Assembly: GCA_964431545.1 (NCBI GenBank)
Contig: CAYSLC010000225.1
Coordinates: 1-8,262, forward strand
Length of the DNA stretch: 8,262 nt
Reading direction: 5' to 3'
Source: CAYSLC01 sp964431545
Lineage (GTDB): Bacteria; Desulfobacterota; Desulfobacteria; Desulfobacterales; JAABSP01
Position 1 is the stretch's first letter; the number at the start of each line of letters is the position of its first letter. A program made the translations under genes and the position numbers. Of this stretch, positions 1 through 6,310 are shown in pieces. The notes under the pieces were generated by a model, which made no database searches, was not told the origin of the DNA, and was given only the letters and a program-made list of their open reading frames with translations.

Positions 1-252
1 GAACTCCATCGGGTGCTCAAGCCCGGGGGGCGGCTCCAGTTTGCCGACATCGTGCTGAAAGGGGAGTTCTCCCCCGGCGAACAGAGCGCCAAGGCCTGGT
101 CCAACTGAATCGGCGGAGCGATCCCGGTCCGGGATCTCATCGCCCTAATCGAGCAAGCCGGCTTCATCGAGGTCGCATTCGTCGACACCACCGGATTCAG
201 CACCTCCCCGCGGACCACCGGCGCCACATTCCAGGCGCGCAAGGCCGGATGA
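1..252 (+). CDS. Probable selenocysteine-containing SAM-dependent methyltransferase (ArsM/UbiE-like), 5' end missing
   Basis: The reading frame enters from the left edge and ends at the TGA at 250-252, giving the last 83 codons. It opens with the class I methyltransferase signature ELHRVLKPGGRLQFADIVL (strand 4/5 region after the SAM site, which lies outside the window). Codon 36 (106-108) is TGA. Before and after it the same frame keeps high GC3 and family character: WSN-TGA-IGGAI, then an LIALIEQAGF helix and a GF-TS--TTGATFQARK C-terminus. In ArsM-type enzymes this position is Cys in a C-I-(A/S)-G-A motif, a ligand or catalytic Cys, so selenocysteine is the natural reading. A SECIS-like hairpin lies at the expected distance. 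No second Cys follows, unlike classical arsenite methyltransferases, so the substrate (arsenic, selenium or another acceptor) is open. An alternative is a pseudogene with one nonsense mutation, which the intact downstream frame and hairpin make less likely. The next gene starts 43 bases later. Confidence 0.75.
112..144 (+). promoter_or_regulatory. Candidate bacterial SECIS element directly after the in-frame TGA
   Basis: Bases 120-126 (GATCCCG) pair perfectly with 130-136 (CGGGATC), leaving a three-base loop G127-T128-C129. A lower stem of four pairs (112-115 with 141-144) is separated from it by a symmetric 4x4 internal loop. The loop GU sits 19-20 bases after the TGA, essentially the spacing in E. 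coli fdhF, whose SelB-binding hairpin also presents GGUC at its tip. The element lies in coding sequence, as bacterial SECIS elements do. The role (SelB recruitment to decode UGA as Sec) is inferred from known biology; the pairing is seen directly. Confidence 0.72.
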
Positions 253-295
253 CCGCCGGAACCGGGGGTTCTGGCCCATCCATGGGAGAAGCGTC

Positions 296-1501
296 ATGGG
301 GGAAAAAACGCGTTCCAAATCCAAGGAGGTCCTCGCCGGCCTTGTCGCGCTGATCATCGCCGCCGCGGCCTGGCTGCCCCTGGTCCATTTTCTGTTCACG
401 CCGGAGCTTGGCGCCTATCGCGCCCGGGAAGGGGTGCCGCCCGTGCCCCGGAAGATGGCGGCCCGCCACCTCGACCTCTGGACCGATTCCGACCTCCGGG
501 AGGTCGAACTCCGCGGGATGCAGGGCCTCAATCCGGAGTGGGATTTCATGAGCCGCACCTACTTTGTCCTGGCCCTGGCCAACATGGCCCTGCGGGACGA
601 CGCCTATCGGGAGCGGGCGTGCGAAATCATTGACGCCATCATCGACAATACGGTACACATCGAACGGGAGAAGGGGATCCACCACTTCCTGCTCGGGTAC
701 GGAAGAAACGATCCCTGGGAGATGCAGCCGCCCCGGAGCCAGTTCATCGACGGAGAGATCGCCCTGATGCTGGCCGCGCGGCGGTTCGTGGAGGAGAAAC
801 CCGCCTATGGCCCGCTGCTCACGGAGAGGGTCGAGCTGATGATCGATCGGATGGACCGAAGCCCGGTGCTCTGCGCCGAAAGCTACCCCAACGAGTGCTG
901 GATCTTCTGCAACACCGTGAGCCTCGCCGCCATCCGCATGGCCGACGTCCTGGACGGCACCGACCATTCCGCGTTTCTCGACGCCTGGATCGATACCGCC
1001 CGAAGACGACTGACGGAGAAATCCACCGGGATGCTGATCTCCGCATTCGCCGTCGACGGAACCCCGGCCCCCTGCGGGTTCGGCCCCGAAGGGACGAGCA
1101 TCTGGATGGCGGCCCACATGCTCCAGGTGGTGGACCCCGCCTTTGCCGAGGACCAGTACCGCAGGACCAAAGAACACCTGGCCCGGCGGTTTCTCGGATT
1201 CGGGTACTCCCGTGAGTGGCCGCCGGCCGTGGTCGGGGCGGAGGACGTCGATTCCGGACCGATCATCCCGATCCTGGAGGCCAGCGCCAGCGCCAGCGGC
1301 CTGGCGTTGATCGCCGCGGCCGGATTCTCGGACGATCCGTTTCTGAGATCCCTGATCACGTCCCTCAACTTCGCCGGCTTCCCGGTTACGGAGGACGGCC
1401 GGATGGCCTACCAGGCGAGCAACGCGGTGGGCGACGCGGTGGTGCTGTACGCCTTGGTGGAAGGGCCGCTCTGGGAGGCGGTGGGGAGGGGGCGGCCATG
1501 A
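296..1501 (+). CDS. Membrane-anchored linalool dehydratase/isomerase-fold (LinD-like) protein
   Basis: A 401-residue protein with one N-terminal membrane helix (about 12-34) preceded by a basic stretch, so an anchored protein with an extracytoplasmic body is likely. The body looks like an (alpha/alpha)6 barrel of the linalool dehydratase/isomerase family. From memory, the LinD segment running from its two active-site Cys through HGTDYRAATRAWLDF aligns with residues 193-240 here (C193, YPNECW, FCNT at 204-207, then LDGTDHSAFLDAWID). The following VDPAFAEDQY (279-288) matches LinD MDPAFSERYY, and EDVDSGP (316-322) sits where LinD has DDADGG. C205 corresponds to the second LinD catalytic Cys; C193 or C201 could replace the first. 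LinD acts on monoterpene alcohols, but the real substrate here is unknown and many family members are uncharacterised. A GGGAGA site precedes the ATG. Its stop overlaps the next start (ATGA), implying coupled translation. Confidence 0.62.
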   Translation: MGEKTRSKSKEVLAGLVALIIAAAAWLPLVHFLFTPELGAYRAREGVPPVPRKMAARHLDLWTDSDLREVELRGMQGLNPEWDFMSRTYFVLALANMALRDDAYRERACEIIDAIIDNTVHIEREKGIHHFLLGYGRNDPWEMQPPRSQFIDGEIALMLAARRFVEEKPAYGPLLTERVELMIDRMDRSPVLCAESYPNECWIFCNTVSLAAIRMADVLDGTDHSAFLDAWIDTARRRLTEKSTGMLISAFAVDGTPAPCGFGPEGTSIWMAAHMLQVVDPAFAEDQYRRTKEHLARRFLGFGYSREWPPAVVGAEDVDSGPIIPILEASASASGLALIAAAGFSDDPFLRSLITSLNFAGFPVTEDGRMAYQASNAVGDAVVLYALVEGPLWEAVGRGRP

Positions 1502-1785
1502 GCGCGTCGGGAAAAGGCCGGGCCGCGTCCCTGACGGGAAGGGTCCTGAAACGCCGGTTCTTCGCCTACGCCCTGGTGTTGGCGCTCCTCTTTCTCTGCG
1601 TCCATCTCCTCGGCTTCCGGCGGTATGTGGGGGTGCTCTCCGGCACCGCGACGGTGACGGGGTTCGGCCACTACGCCGGAGGGCTCTACATCATCCTCTA
1701 CGTCGCCGCGGTTGTGCTGGTTCCCATTTTGGCGACGGCCGGGGTTTTAAAGGAGATCTGGGGGAGGCGCCACCGGTCCGGGTGA
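1498..1785 (+). CDS. Small two-helix membrane protein, unknown family
   Basis: A 95-residue protein with a basic N-terminus (about 20 residues, many Lys/Arg), a first membrane helix at about 22-40, a short linker with FRRYVGVLSGT, and a second helix at about 62-84, ending in a basic Arg-rich tail (90-95). The positive ends suggest both termini face the cytoplasm. The start ATG overlaps the TGA of the upstream LinD-like gene by four bases, so the two are very probably translated together and the small protein may be a membrane partner of it. I do not recognise the family. Its high-GC codon use matches the neighbouring genes. Confidence 0.8.
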   Translation: MSASGKGRAASLTGRVLKRRFFAYALVLALLFLCVHLLGFRRYVGVLSGTATVTGFGHYAGGLYIILYVAAVVLVPILATAGVLKEIWGRRHRSG

Positions 1786-1802
1786 TCGCGCGGCTTTGAT
1801 CC

Positions 1803-1856
1803 GCCGTGCTCCGCCGCACGGCAACTGGAGCGCACATTTCCGCCGCCGTGCGGCGG
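1803..1856 (+). other. Pair of GC-rich hairpins in the 126-base gap between operon genes
   Basis: Two inverted repeats lie in the gap between the small membrane gene and the coiled-coil gene. The first pairs 1803-1809 (GCCGTGC) with 1816-1822 (GCACGGC) around a six-base loop. The second pairs 1840-1845 (CCGCCG) with 1851-1856 (CGGCGG) around a five-base loop. Neither is followed by a T run, so a standard intrinsic terminator is unlikely. They could act in mRNA processing or stability, as an attenuator, or mark the boundary between two transcription units. The gap is otherwise featureless up to the ribosome site of the next gene. Confidence 0.4.
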
Positions 1857-1893
1857 GTTCCGGGGCCATTCGTTCGCACGCCAACCGAAAATC

Positions 1894-1904
1894 AAGGGGA
1901 GGGG
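1894..1904 (+). promoter_or_regulatory. Strong ribosome binding site for the coiled-coil gene
   Basis: The purine run AAGGGGAGGGG ends seven bases before the ATG at 1912. It fixes that ATG as the start and excludes earlier candidate starts in other frames within the gap. Confidence 0.6.
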
Positions 1905-1911
1905 GATCAAT

Positions 1912-3561
1912 ATGGTCGAAAACGAATCCAAAGGATGCGGTCGCGGCTGCATGGGATGTCTGCTCAAACTGTTCATCGCCAACGCGGTGGTGGTGGGGAT
2001 CGGATTCGCCGTCGTCACCTATGTGGCTTACATGGATGCCAAGGAGAAGCGGGAGGCGGCCCTGCGGGAGACCACGCGGATCAACCGGAAGATCCAGGAG
2101 CACCGGCGGGCCTACGATACGCTGCGGGAGACCGAGCGGTTCGACTTCCTCGCGCCATACGCCCAAAGGGAGGGATGGAAGCAGGACATCACGGAAGCGG
2201 AGCGGATCGCCACCGGTGCCGTGCGCGCGTTGGAGGCGGAGGAGGCGCCCCCCCTTGAACAGCTTCCGGTGATCCTGAAGCGGGCGAGGTCCGCCCTGGC
2301 CATGAGCGACAAGGTGAACCAGCGGATGGCGCGCCTGGAGACGGTCCGGGACCAGGCCCCGGAGATGGTGGAGGCCGCCGAGGAGCAGGTGCCCGAAACC
2401 GAAGCGATCCTAACCGGTCTGGACCGGTATGTGGCCGAGGCAAAGGAGGATTTCCCGGAAAAGAGCAAAAAAATCGAACGGGTCCGGAACCAGTACGCCC
2501 CCACCGAGCGGGTGGTGGAGGGAGGCAGACGGATCGTGGCCGGGGCCCAGGCGGAACTCGCCAAACGGGGGACCGGTAAATTCGTCGACTACGACCGCCT
2601 CGACCGGAACCTCCAACTGGTGGCCGAAAACCTGGCCAAGGCCAAGGAGGCGGACGCCGCCGTCCGGGGGAAGGTGGGAAAGCTCTACGAAAGCTACACC
2701 AAGATCCTGTCGGACATGCGGGCCGACCACTACATCACCGTGGGCCGCTCCACCTGGGACAACGATATGGACTACAGCCATGAGCACATCTTCACCTTTC
2801 CGCCCCAACCGGTGAGTTCCGAGACCTATACCTACTATGCCAATCTGAAGCCCGACACGACCCTGGCGAGGTACGACTATCTTTCCGGCGCATACCGGGT
2901 CCTCCCCCAGATCGATGCGGCCATGTGGAACGCACTGAAGATCGACGCCGACCAGGGGATTCCCGCCGCCGACGACACCGGCGTCTACTGGCTGGAGGAC
3001 GGCCCCGTCAAGACCTTCCACCGGTACACGGTGATCCGCAACGGCGATCCGGAGGAATCGGATTGGGAGCCGGTGGACGAGGAGACCTACGAGGAACTCT
3101 ACGACTACCTGGGCATGGAGATCGCCAGCAAACCGTACGGCGTCTTCGAGGAGGAGCGGCTCGAATCGCCGGCCCCGCCCGGCATGGGGTATGTGGGCCA
3201 TCCGCGGTACGGCCGGTGGAGGACCGATCCGGCAACCGGCGAGGAATACTGGGACTTCGACGACGAATACGACCCCTTCTTCGAGCTGGACATCGACATC
3301 GGCAAGAAAGGCAAGAGACGCCGGTACACCCGGAACGAGTGGCAATCATGGAACCGGGAGTACCGGGGGAAGGAACCCTACTACGGCAGCACCGACGATG
3401 AGGAGCAGCGGTTCGGCACCGCCGGCGTCTTCGTCCGGAACAGCCCCCGGTACCGGAACTCCGCCTTTGCCAAGCGGGGCGGGCTGGCGGCCGCGGCCGC
3501 CTCCTTCCGGGGGGCCGGGGCGAGCCGCAGGGGACGGGGGCCCGGCGGCCTGGGCAAGTGA
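1912..3561 (+). CDS. Membrane-anchored coiled-coil protein with acidic aromatic C-terminal region, unknown family
   Basis: A 549-residue protein. Residues 9-16 hold three Cys (C9, C13, C16) just before a single membrane helix at about 17-40. Residues 41-265 are charged and helix-rich (Arg/Glu/Lys with few Gly or Pro), consistent with a long coiled-coil stalk. Residues 270-410 form a probable globular domain with many Tyr, Trp and Asp, including the stretch with MDYSHEHIFTFPP. Residues 430-500 are strongly acidic and aromatic (WRTDPATGEEYWDFDDEYDPFF). The tail from about 505 becomes basic, Gly/Ala/Arg-rich (GVFVRNSPRYRNSAFAKRGG, then RGAG and RGRGPGGLGK) and is probably flexible. I recognise no enzyme motif. 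It sits 61 bases upstream of the DUF350 gene and in the same direction, so it may take the place that small soluble or lipoprotein partners (DUF4178/DUF4247 type) hold in other DUF350-SpeE clusters. That placement is inference. Confidence 0.85.
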   Translation: MVENESKGCGRGCMGCLLKLFIANAVVVGIGFAVVTYVAYMDAKEKREAALRETTRINRKIQEHRRAYDTLRETERFDFLAPYAQREGWKQDITEAERIATGAVRALEAEEAPPLEQLPVILKRARSALAMSDKVNQRMARLETVRDQAPEMVEAAEEQVPETEAILTGLDRYVAEAKEDFPEKSKKIERVRNQYAPTERVVEGGRRIVAGAQAELAKRGTGKFVDYDRLDRNLQLVAENLAKAKEADAAVRGKVGKLYESYTKILSDMRADHYITVGRSTWDNDMDYSHEHIFTFPPQPVSSETYTYYANLKPDTTLARYDYLSGAYRVLPQIDAAMWNALKIDADQGIPAADDTGVYWLEDGPVKTFHRYTVIRNGDPEESDWEPVDEETYEELYDYLGMEIASKPYGVFEEERLESPAPPGMGYVGHPRYGRWRTDPATGEEYWDFDDEYDPFFELDIDIGKKGKRRRYTRNEWQSWNREYRGKEPYYGSTDDEEQRFGTAGVFVRNSPRYRNSAFAKRGGLAAAAASFRGAGASRRGRGPGGLGK

Positions 3562-3606
3562 CCCCCCGGCCTGACCAATACCACAAGATCGACCCATAAC
3601 CACATT

Positions 3607-3616
3607 GGAGGAGGGA
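3607..3616 (+). promoter_or_regulatory. Ribosome binding site deciding the DUF350 gene start
   Basis: GGAGGAGGGA lies six bases before the ATG at 3623. It rules out the in-frame TTG at 3605, which would put the Shine-Dalgarno sequence inside the coding region. Confidence 0.65.
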
Positions 3617-3622
3617 GAGACC

Positions 3623-4498
3623 ATGGTTTCATTCGCCGACCAGATCCGGGCGCTGCTGACCAGCTACGGCCAGGGCGCCGTCTACTGCATCATCACCTTC
3701 TGCTTCATCTACATCGCCAAGGTGATCGCCGACCGGCGGACCGTCCGGTTCGACGACGACCACGAGATCGAGGAGAAGAGCAACGCCGCCGTGGGGTTCC
3801 GGCGGGCCGGGCTCTATCTCGCCTTTGCCGTGGCGCTGGCCGGCTCCCTGCGGGGCCGGAGCCTCGGGTTTATGACCGACATCCTCTGGCTTCTGGTGGA
3901 CAGCGCCCTGATCACCCTGTTCCTCTTTGCCTGCCGGGAGATCAACGACCGGGTGATGCTGCCCAATATCAACAACGACGACGAGGCCCAGAAGGGGAAC
4001 GTGGCCGTGGGCCTGGTGGAGTTCGGGATGTACCTCGCCACCGGCCTGATCCTCAACGGCGCCTTCTTCGGGGAGAGCGCCGACATGGTCGTCGGAATCG
4101 TGAGCGCCCTCGCCTTCTTCGCCCTGGGCCAGGTCGTCCTGCTGGCCTGCGGCCTCTGCTACGAAATGATCCTCTCCTTCGACATCAAGGCGGAGATCGC
4201 CAAGGGCAACGCCGCCGCCGGCCTTGCGCTGGGGGGCATGCTGGTGGCCCTGGGGATCATCCTGAGAAACAGCGTCTCGGGTCCCTTCGTGGGGTGGGTC
4301 CCGGATCTGGTCTCCTTCGGCATGAGCGCGGCATTCGGCATTCTGATGCTCCTGATCTTCAAGAAGTTCACCGACATCTTCCTGCTGCCCGGCGCCGAGC
4401 TGTCGGTGGAGGTGGCCCGGGACCATAACGTCGCGGCCCTGGCCCTCACCGAGGGGGTGGTCATCGCCATCGCCGTCGTCGTCAGCAATGTCGTCTAG
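3623..4498 (+). CDS. DUF350 (YjfL/UPF0719-like) membrane protein with four internal repeats
   Basis: A 291-residue integral membrane protein with about eight predicted helices (about 18-36, 60-78, 86-104, 130-150, 155-178, 200-216, 229-247, 272-291). Four copies of the DUF350 hallmark, a charged stretch followed by N-x-A-(V/A) and a glycine- or alanine-rich helix, begin at N54, N126, N196 and N269, spaced 72, 70 and 73 residues. E. coli YjfL is about 132 residues, so this is a tandem double-length form. The molecular role of DUF350 is not established. The family recurs beside membrane-fused spermidine-synthase homologues and, in enterobacteria, PspA-like genes, which suggests an envelope function. 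The start is set by GGAGGAGGGA just upstream. The 3' end overlaps the SpeE-fusion gene by 11 bases, so the two products are probably made together and may form a complex. Confidence 0.88.
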   Translation: MVSFADQIRALLTSYGQGAVYCIITFCFIYIAKVIADRRTVRFDDDHEIEEKSNAAVGFRRAGLYLAFAVALAGSLRGRSLGFMTDILWLLVDSALITLFLFACREINDRVMLPNINNDDEAQKGNVAVGLVEFGMYLATGLILNGAFFGESADMVVGIVSALAFFALGQVVLLACGLCYEMILSFDIKAEIAKGNAAAGLALGGMLVALGIILRNSVSGPFVGWVPDLVSFGMSAAFGILMLLIFKKFTDIFLLPGAELSVEVARDHNVAALALTEGVVIAIAVVVSNVV

Positions 4499-6248
4499 CA
4501 GGGAAACCATCCTCCCGGGGCCACCACCGGACCCGGGGGATGCCGCGGGGGAGAGGGCGGACGGGGCCGGGACCGCTCGCGGGTTCAACCTGGCCACCTT
4601 CCTGCTCATGTCCTGCATGTTCGCCTCCGGGGCGTGCGGGCTGGTGCTGGAGTACATCCAGGCCACGGTGGCCGCCTACATCCTCGGCAATTCCATCGAG
4701 CAGTTCGGGGTGGTGATCGGGCTGATGCTCTTCATGATGGGGGTGGCCGGGGCGGTCCAGCCGATCATTCCGACCCGCCGGCTGATCCGGGCCTTCATCC
4801 TCATCGAGACGCTCCTGGCCGTGGTGGGCGGGTTCGCCCCCCTGGCGGTCTACTGGGCCTACGGGGTCCTGACGGATCACTTCCTCCTGATCCAGTACGC
4901 CTTCATCATGGCGGTCGGTTTCCTCATCGGCCTGGAGATCCCGGTGGTCCTGCGGATCAACGAGACCTATGCCGAACGGCTCTCCACCAACCTCGGCCAG
5001 ATCTTCAGCGCCGACTATGTGGGGGCCCTGGCCGGGGCACTCCTCTGGGTCTTCTACCTCCTCCACCGGTTTCCGCTGACCGAGACCAGCTTCCTTTTGG
5101 CGGGGGTCAACTTCGCCATCGCCCTGGTGGCCTACGGATACTTCCGGTGGCGGGGTTTGATCGCCGGGGACCGGGGGCTCACCGCTTTTATCGTCCTGGC
5201 CGCCGTCGCTCTGTCGGCGGGGTACCATTACAACCGGGACTGGCACCTGGCGGCGGAGCAGCACCTCTACGAGGACCGCATCGTCCTCTCCCGGACCACC
5301 CGGTACCAGCACCTGGTGATGACCCACAACCGGATGCTCGACGAGTACCGCTTCTACATCAACGGGAACCTCCAGTTCAGCTCCGTGGACGAGGCCCGGT
5401 ACCACGAGATGCTGGTCCATCCGGCCATGAACCTGGTCCCCGACCACCGGCGGGTCCTGATCCTCGGCGGGGGGGACGGCATGGCCCTGCGGGAGGTTCT
5501 CAAGTACCCGGACGTGGCAGAGGTTCGGCTGGTGGACCTCGATCCGGACATGGTCCGGCTCGGGGCCAACCACCCGGTCCTGCGGCGGCTCAACCGGGGC
5601 GCCCTGGCCGACGCCCGGGTGGCGATCCGCACGGGCGACGGGGTATCGGCCGGGGACTGGCGGGCGATCTGGGAGGAGACGGGCCGGGAAGGAAGAAACG
5701 GCCTCCCGGTGACGGAGCAAACAGCCACCGTCCGGGTGATGCACATCGACGCGGACCGATACCTCTCCGGCGCCGGGGACGACCGGTGGAACGTGATCCT
5801 GGCCGACCTGCCCGATCCCTCCTCCCCGGAGCTGGTCAAGCTCTACTCCCGGGAGTTCTACCTCAAGCTCCGAAGCCGGTTGTCCGAGCGGGGCATGGCG
5901 GTGATCCAGGCCACCTCCCCCTACCACGCCAAAGAGAGCTTTCTCTGCATCCGGCGGACCCTGGAGAGCGCCGGGTTTCGCACCCTCCCCTTCCACCTCA
6001 ACGTCCCCAGCTTCGGGGACTGGGGATGGCTCCTGGCGTGGCGGGACGGGACCGATCCCGAGGTCATGGAGCGCCGCGTCGCCGCCGTGGACTTCGCCGC
6101 CCCCACCCGGTTCCTCACCCCCGAGGTCTTCCGGAGCACCGCCGCCTTCGGCAAGGGGATGCTCGCCTCCCGGCACAGGGCGGTCAATACGCTGATGCAT
6201 CCGGTGCTGCTCGATTATTATCTCCATGAGAGCTGGCTGGTGGAGTAA
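4488..6248 (+). CDS. Membrane-fused polyamine aminopropyltransferase (SpeE-like) protein
   Basis: A 586-residue fusion. Residues 1-32 are a Pro/Gly-rich cytoplasmic leader. About seven membrane helices follow (about 34-60, 72-94, 99-122, 130-155, 174-196, 203-222, 231-248), including the ATVAAYILGNSIEQF segment usual in membrane-bound SpeE homologues. Residues 260-540 form a spermidine-synthase-type Rossmann domain. It has an RTTRYQ-L N-terminal motif, the nucleotide loop GGGDG at 327-331 followed by ALREVLKY, acidic D350 and D352 in VDLD (usually E-x-D), and ADLPDP at 439-444 with D440 at the catalytic Asp position. LYSREFY and a late SFGDWGW motif follow. SpeE transfers aminopropyl groups from decarboxylated SAM to a polyamine; the acceptor of membrane-fused forms is not settled. 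An extra segment of about 35 residues lies between the GDG at 383-385 and IDAD at 420-423. Translation is probably coupled to the DUF350 gene. Confidence 0.88.
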   Translation: MSSSRETILPGPPPDPGDAAGERADGAGTARGFNLATFLLMSCMFASGACGLVLEYIQATVAAYILGNSIEQFGVVIGLMLFMMGVAGAVQPIIPTRRLIRAFILIETLLAVVGGFAPLAVYWAYGVLTDHFLLIQYAFIMAVGFLIGLEIPVVLRINETYAERLSTNLGQIFSADYVGALAGALLWVFYLLHRFPLTETSFLLAGVNFAIALVAYGYFRWRGLIAGDRGLTAFIVLAAVALSAGYHYNRDWHLAAEQHLYEDRIVLSRTTRYQHLVMTHNRMLDEYRFYINGNLQFSSVDEARYHEMLVHPAMNLVPDHRRVLILGGGDGMALREVLKYPDVAEVRLVDLDPDMVRLGANHPVLRRLNRGALADARVAIRTGDGVSAGDWRAIWEETGREGRNGLPVTEQTATVRVMHIDADRYLSGAGDDRWNVILADLPDPSSPELVKLYSREFYLKLRSRLSERGMAVIQATSPYHAKESFLCIRRTLESAGFRTLPFHLNVPSFGDWGWLLAWRDGTDPEVMERRVAAVDFAAPTRFLTPEVFRSTAAFGKGMLASRHRAVNTLMHPVLLDYYLHESWLVE

Positions 6249-6265
6249 AAAGGGGAGAACAGAAA

Positions 6266-6310
6266 ATGGATTTCCCTCGAACCAAGGAAAGGAGATGGGT
6301 TCATGCCTGA
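6266..6310 (+). CDS. Possible 14-codon leader frame overlapping the next gene's start
   Basis: An ATG at 6266, preceded by AGGGGAG with about nine bases spacing, opens a 14-codon frame (MDFPRTKERRWVHA) ending in TGA at 6308-6310. This frame contains the Shine-Dalgarno of the six-helix membrane gene and overlaps its ATG at 6303. Such an arrangement can couple or meter downstream translation. It may equally be chance in a short gap; there is no direct evidence of expression. Confidence 0.25.
   Translation: MDFPRTKERRWVHA

Noticed and set aside
1..252. Reading the methyltransferase as a nonsense-mutated pseudogene
   Set aside because: The TGA falls exactly at a functional Cys position, the downstream frame is intact with strong coding bias, and a correctly spaced SECIS-like hairpin follows; decay would not predict all three.
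197..1177. 326-codon minus frame opposite the LinD-like gene
   Set aside because: It crosses the end of the methyltransferase and the start of the LinD-like gene, whose frame shows family motifs; its composition is typical of an antisense shadow.
2410..3345. 311-codon minus frame opposite the coiled-coil gene
   Set aside because: Shadow caused by GC3 bias; hydrophobic V/G/H-rich composition with no recognisable domain and no ribosome site.
3605..3622. TTG at 3605 as start of the DUF350 gene
   Set aside because: It would place the GGAGGAGGGA ribosome site inside the gene, and the ATG at 3623 is properly spaced from it.
3629..4666. 345-codon minus frame opposite the DUF350 gene
   Set aside because: His/Gly/Asp-rich shadow crossing the boundary between two well-supported + genes.
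4634..6229. 531-codon + frame inside the SpeE-fusion gene
   Set aside because: Gly/Pro/Arg-rich shadow in another frame; the overlapping frame has the GGGDG and catalytic Asp motifs.
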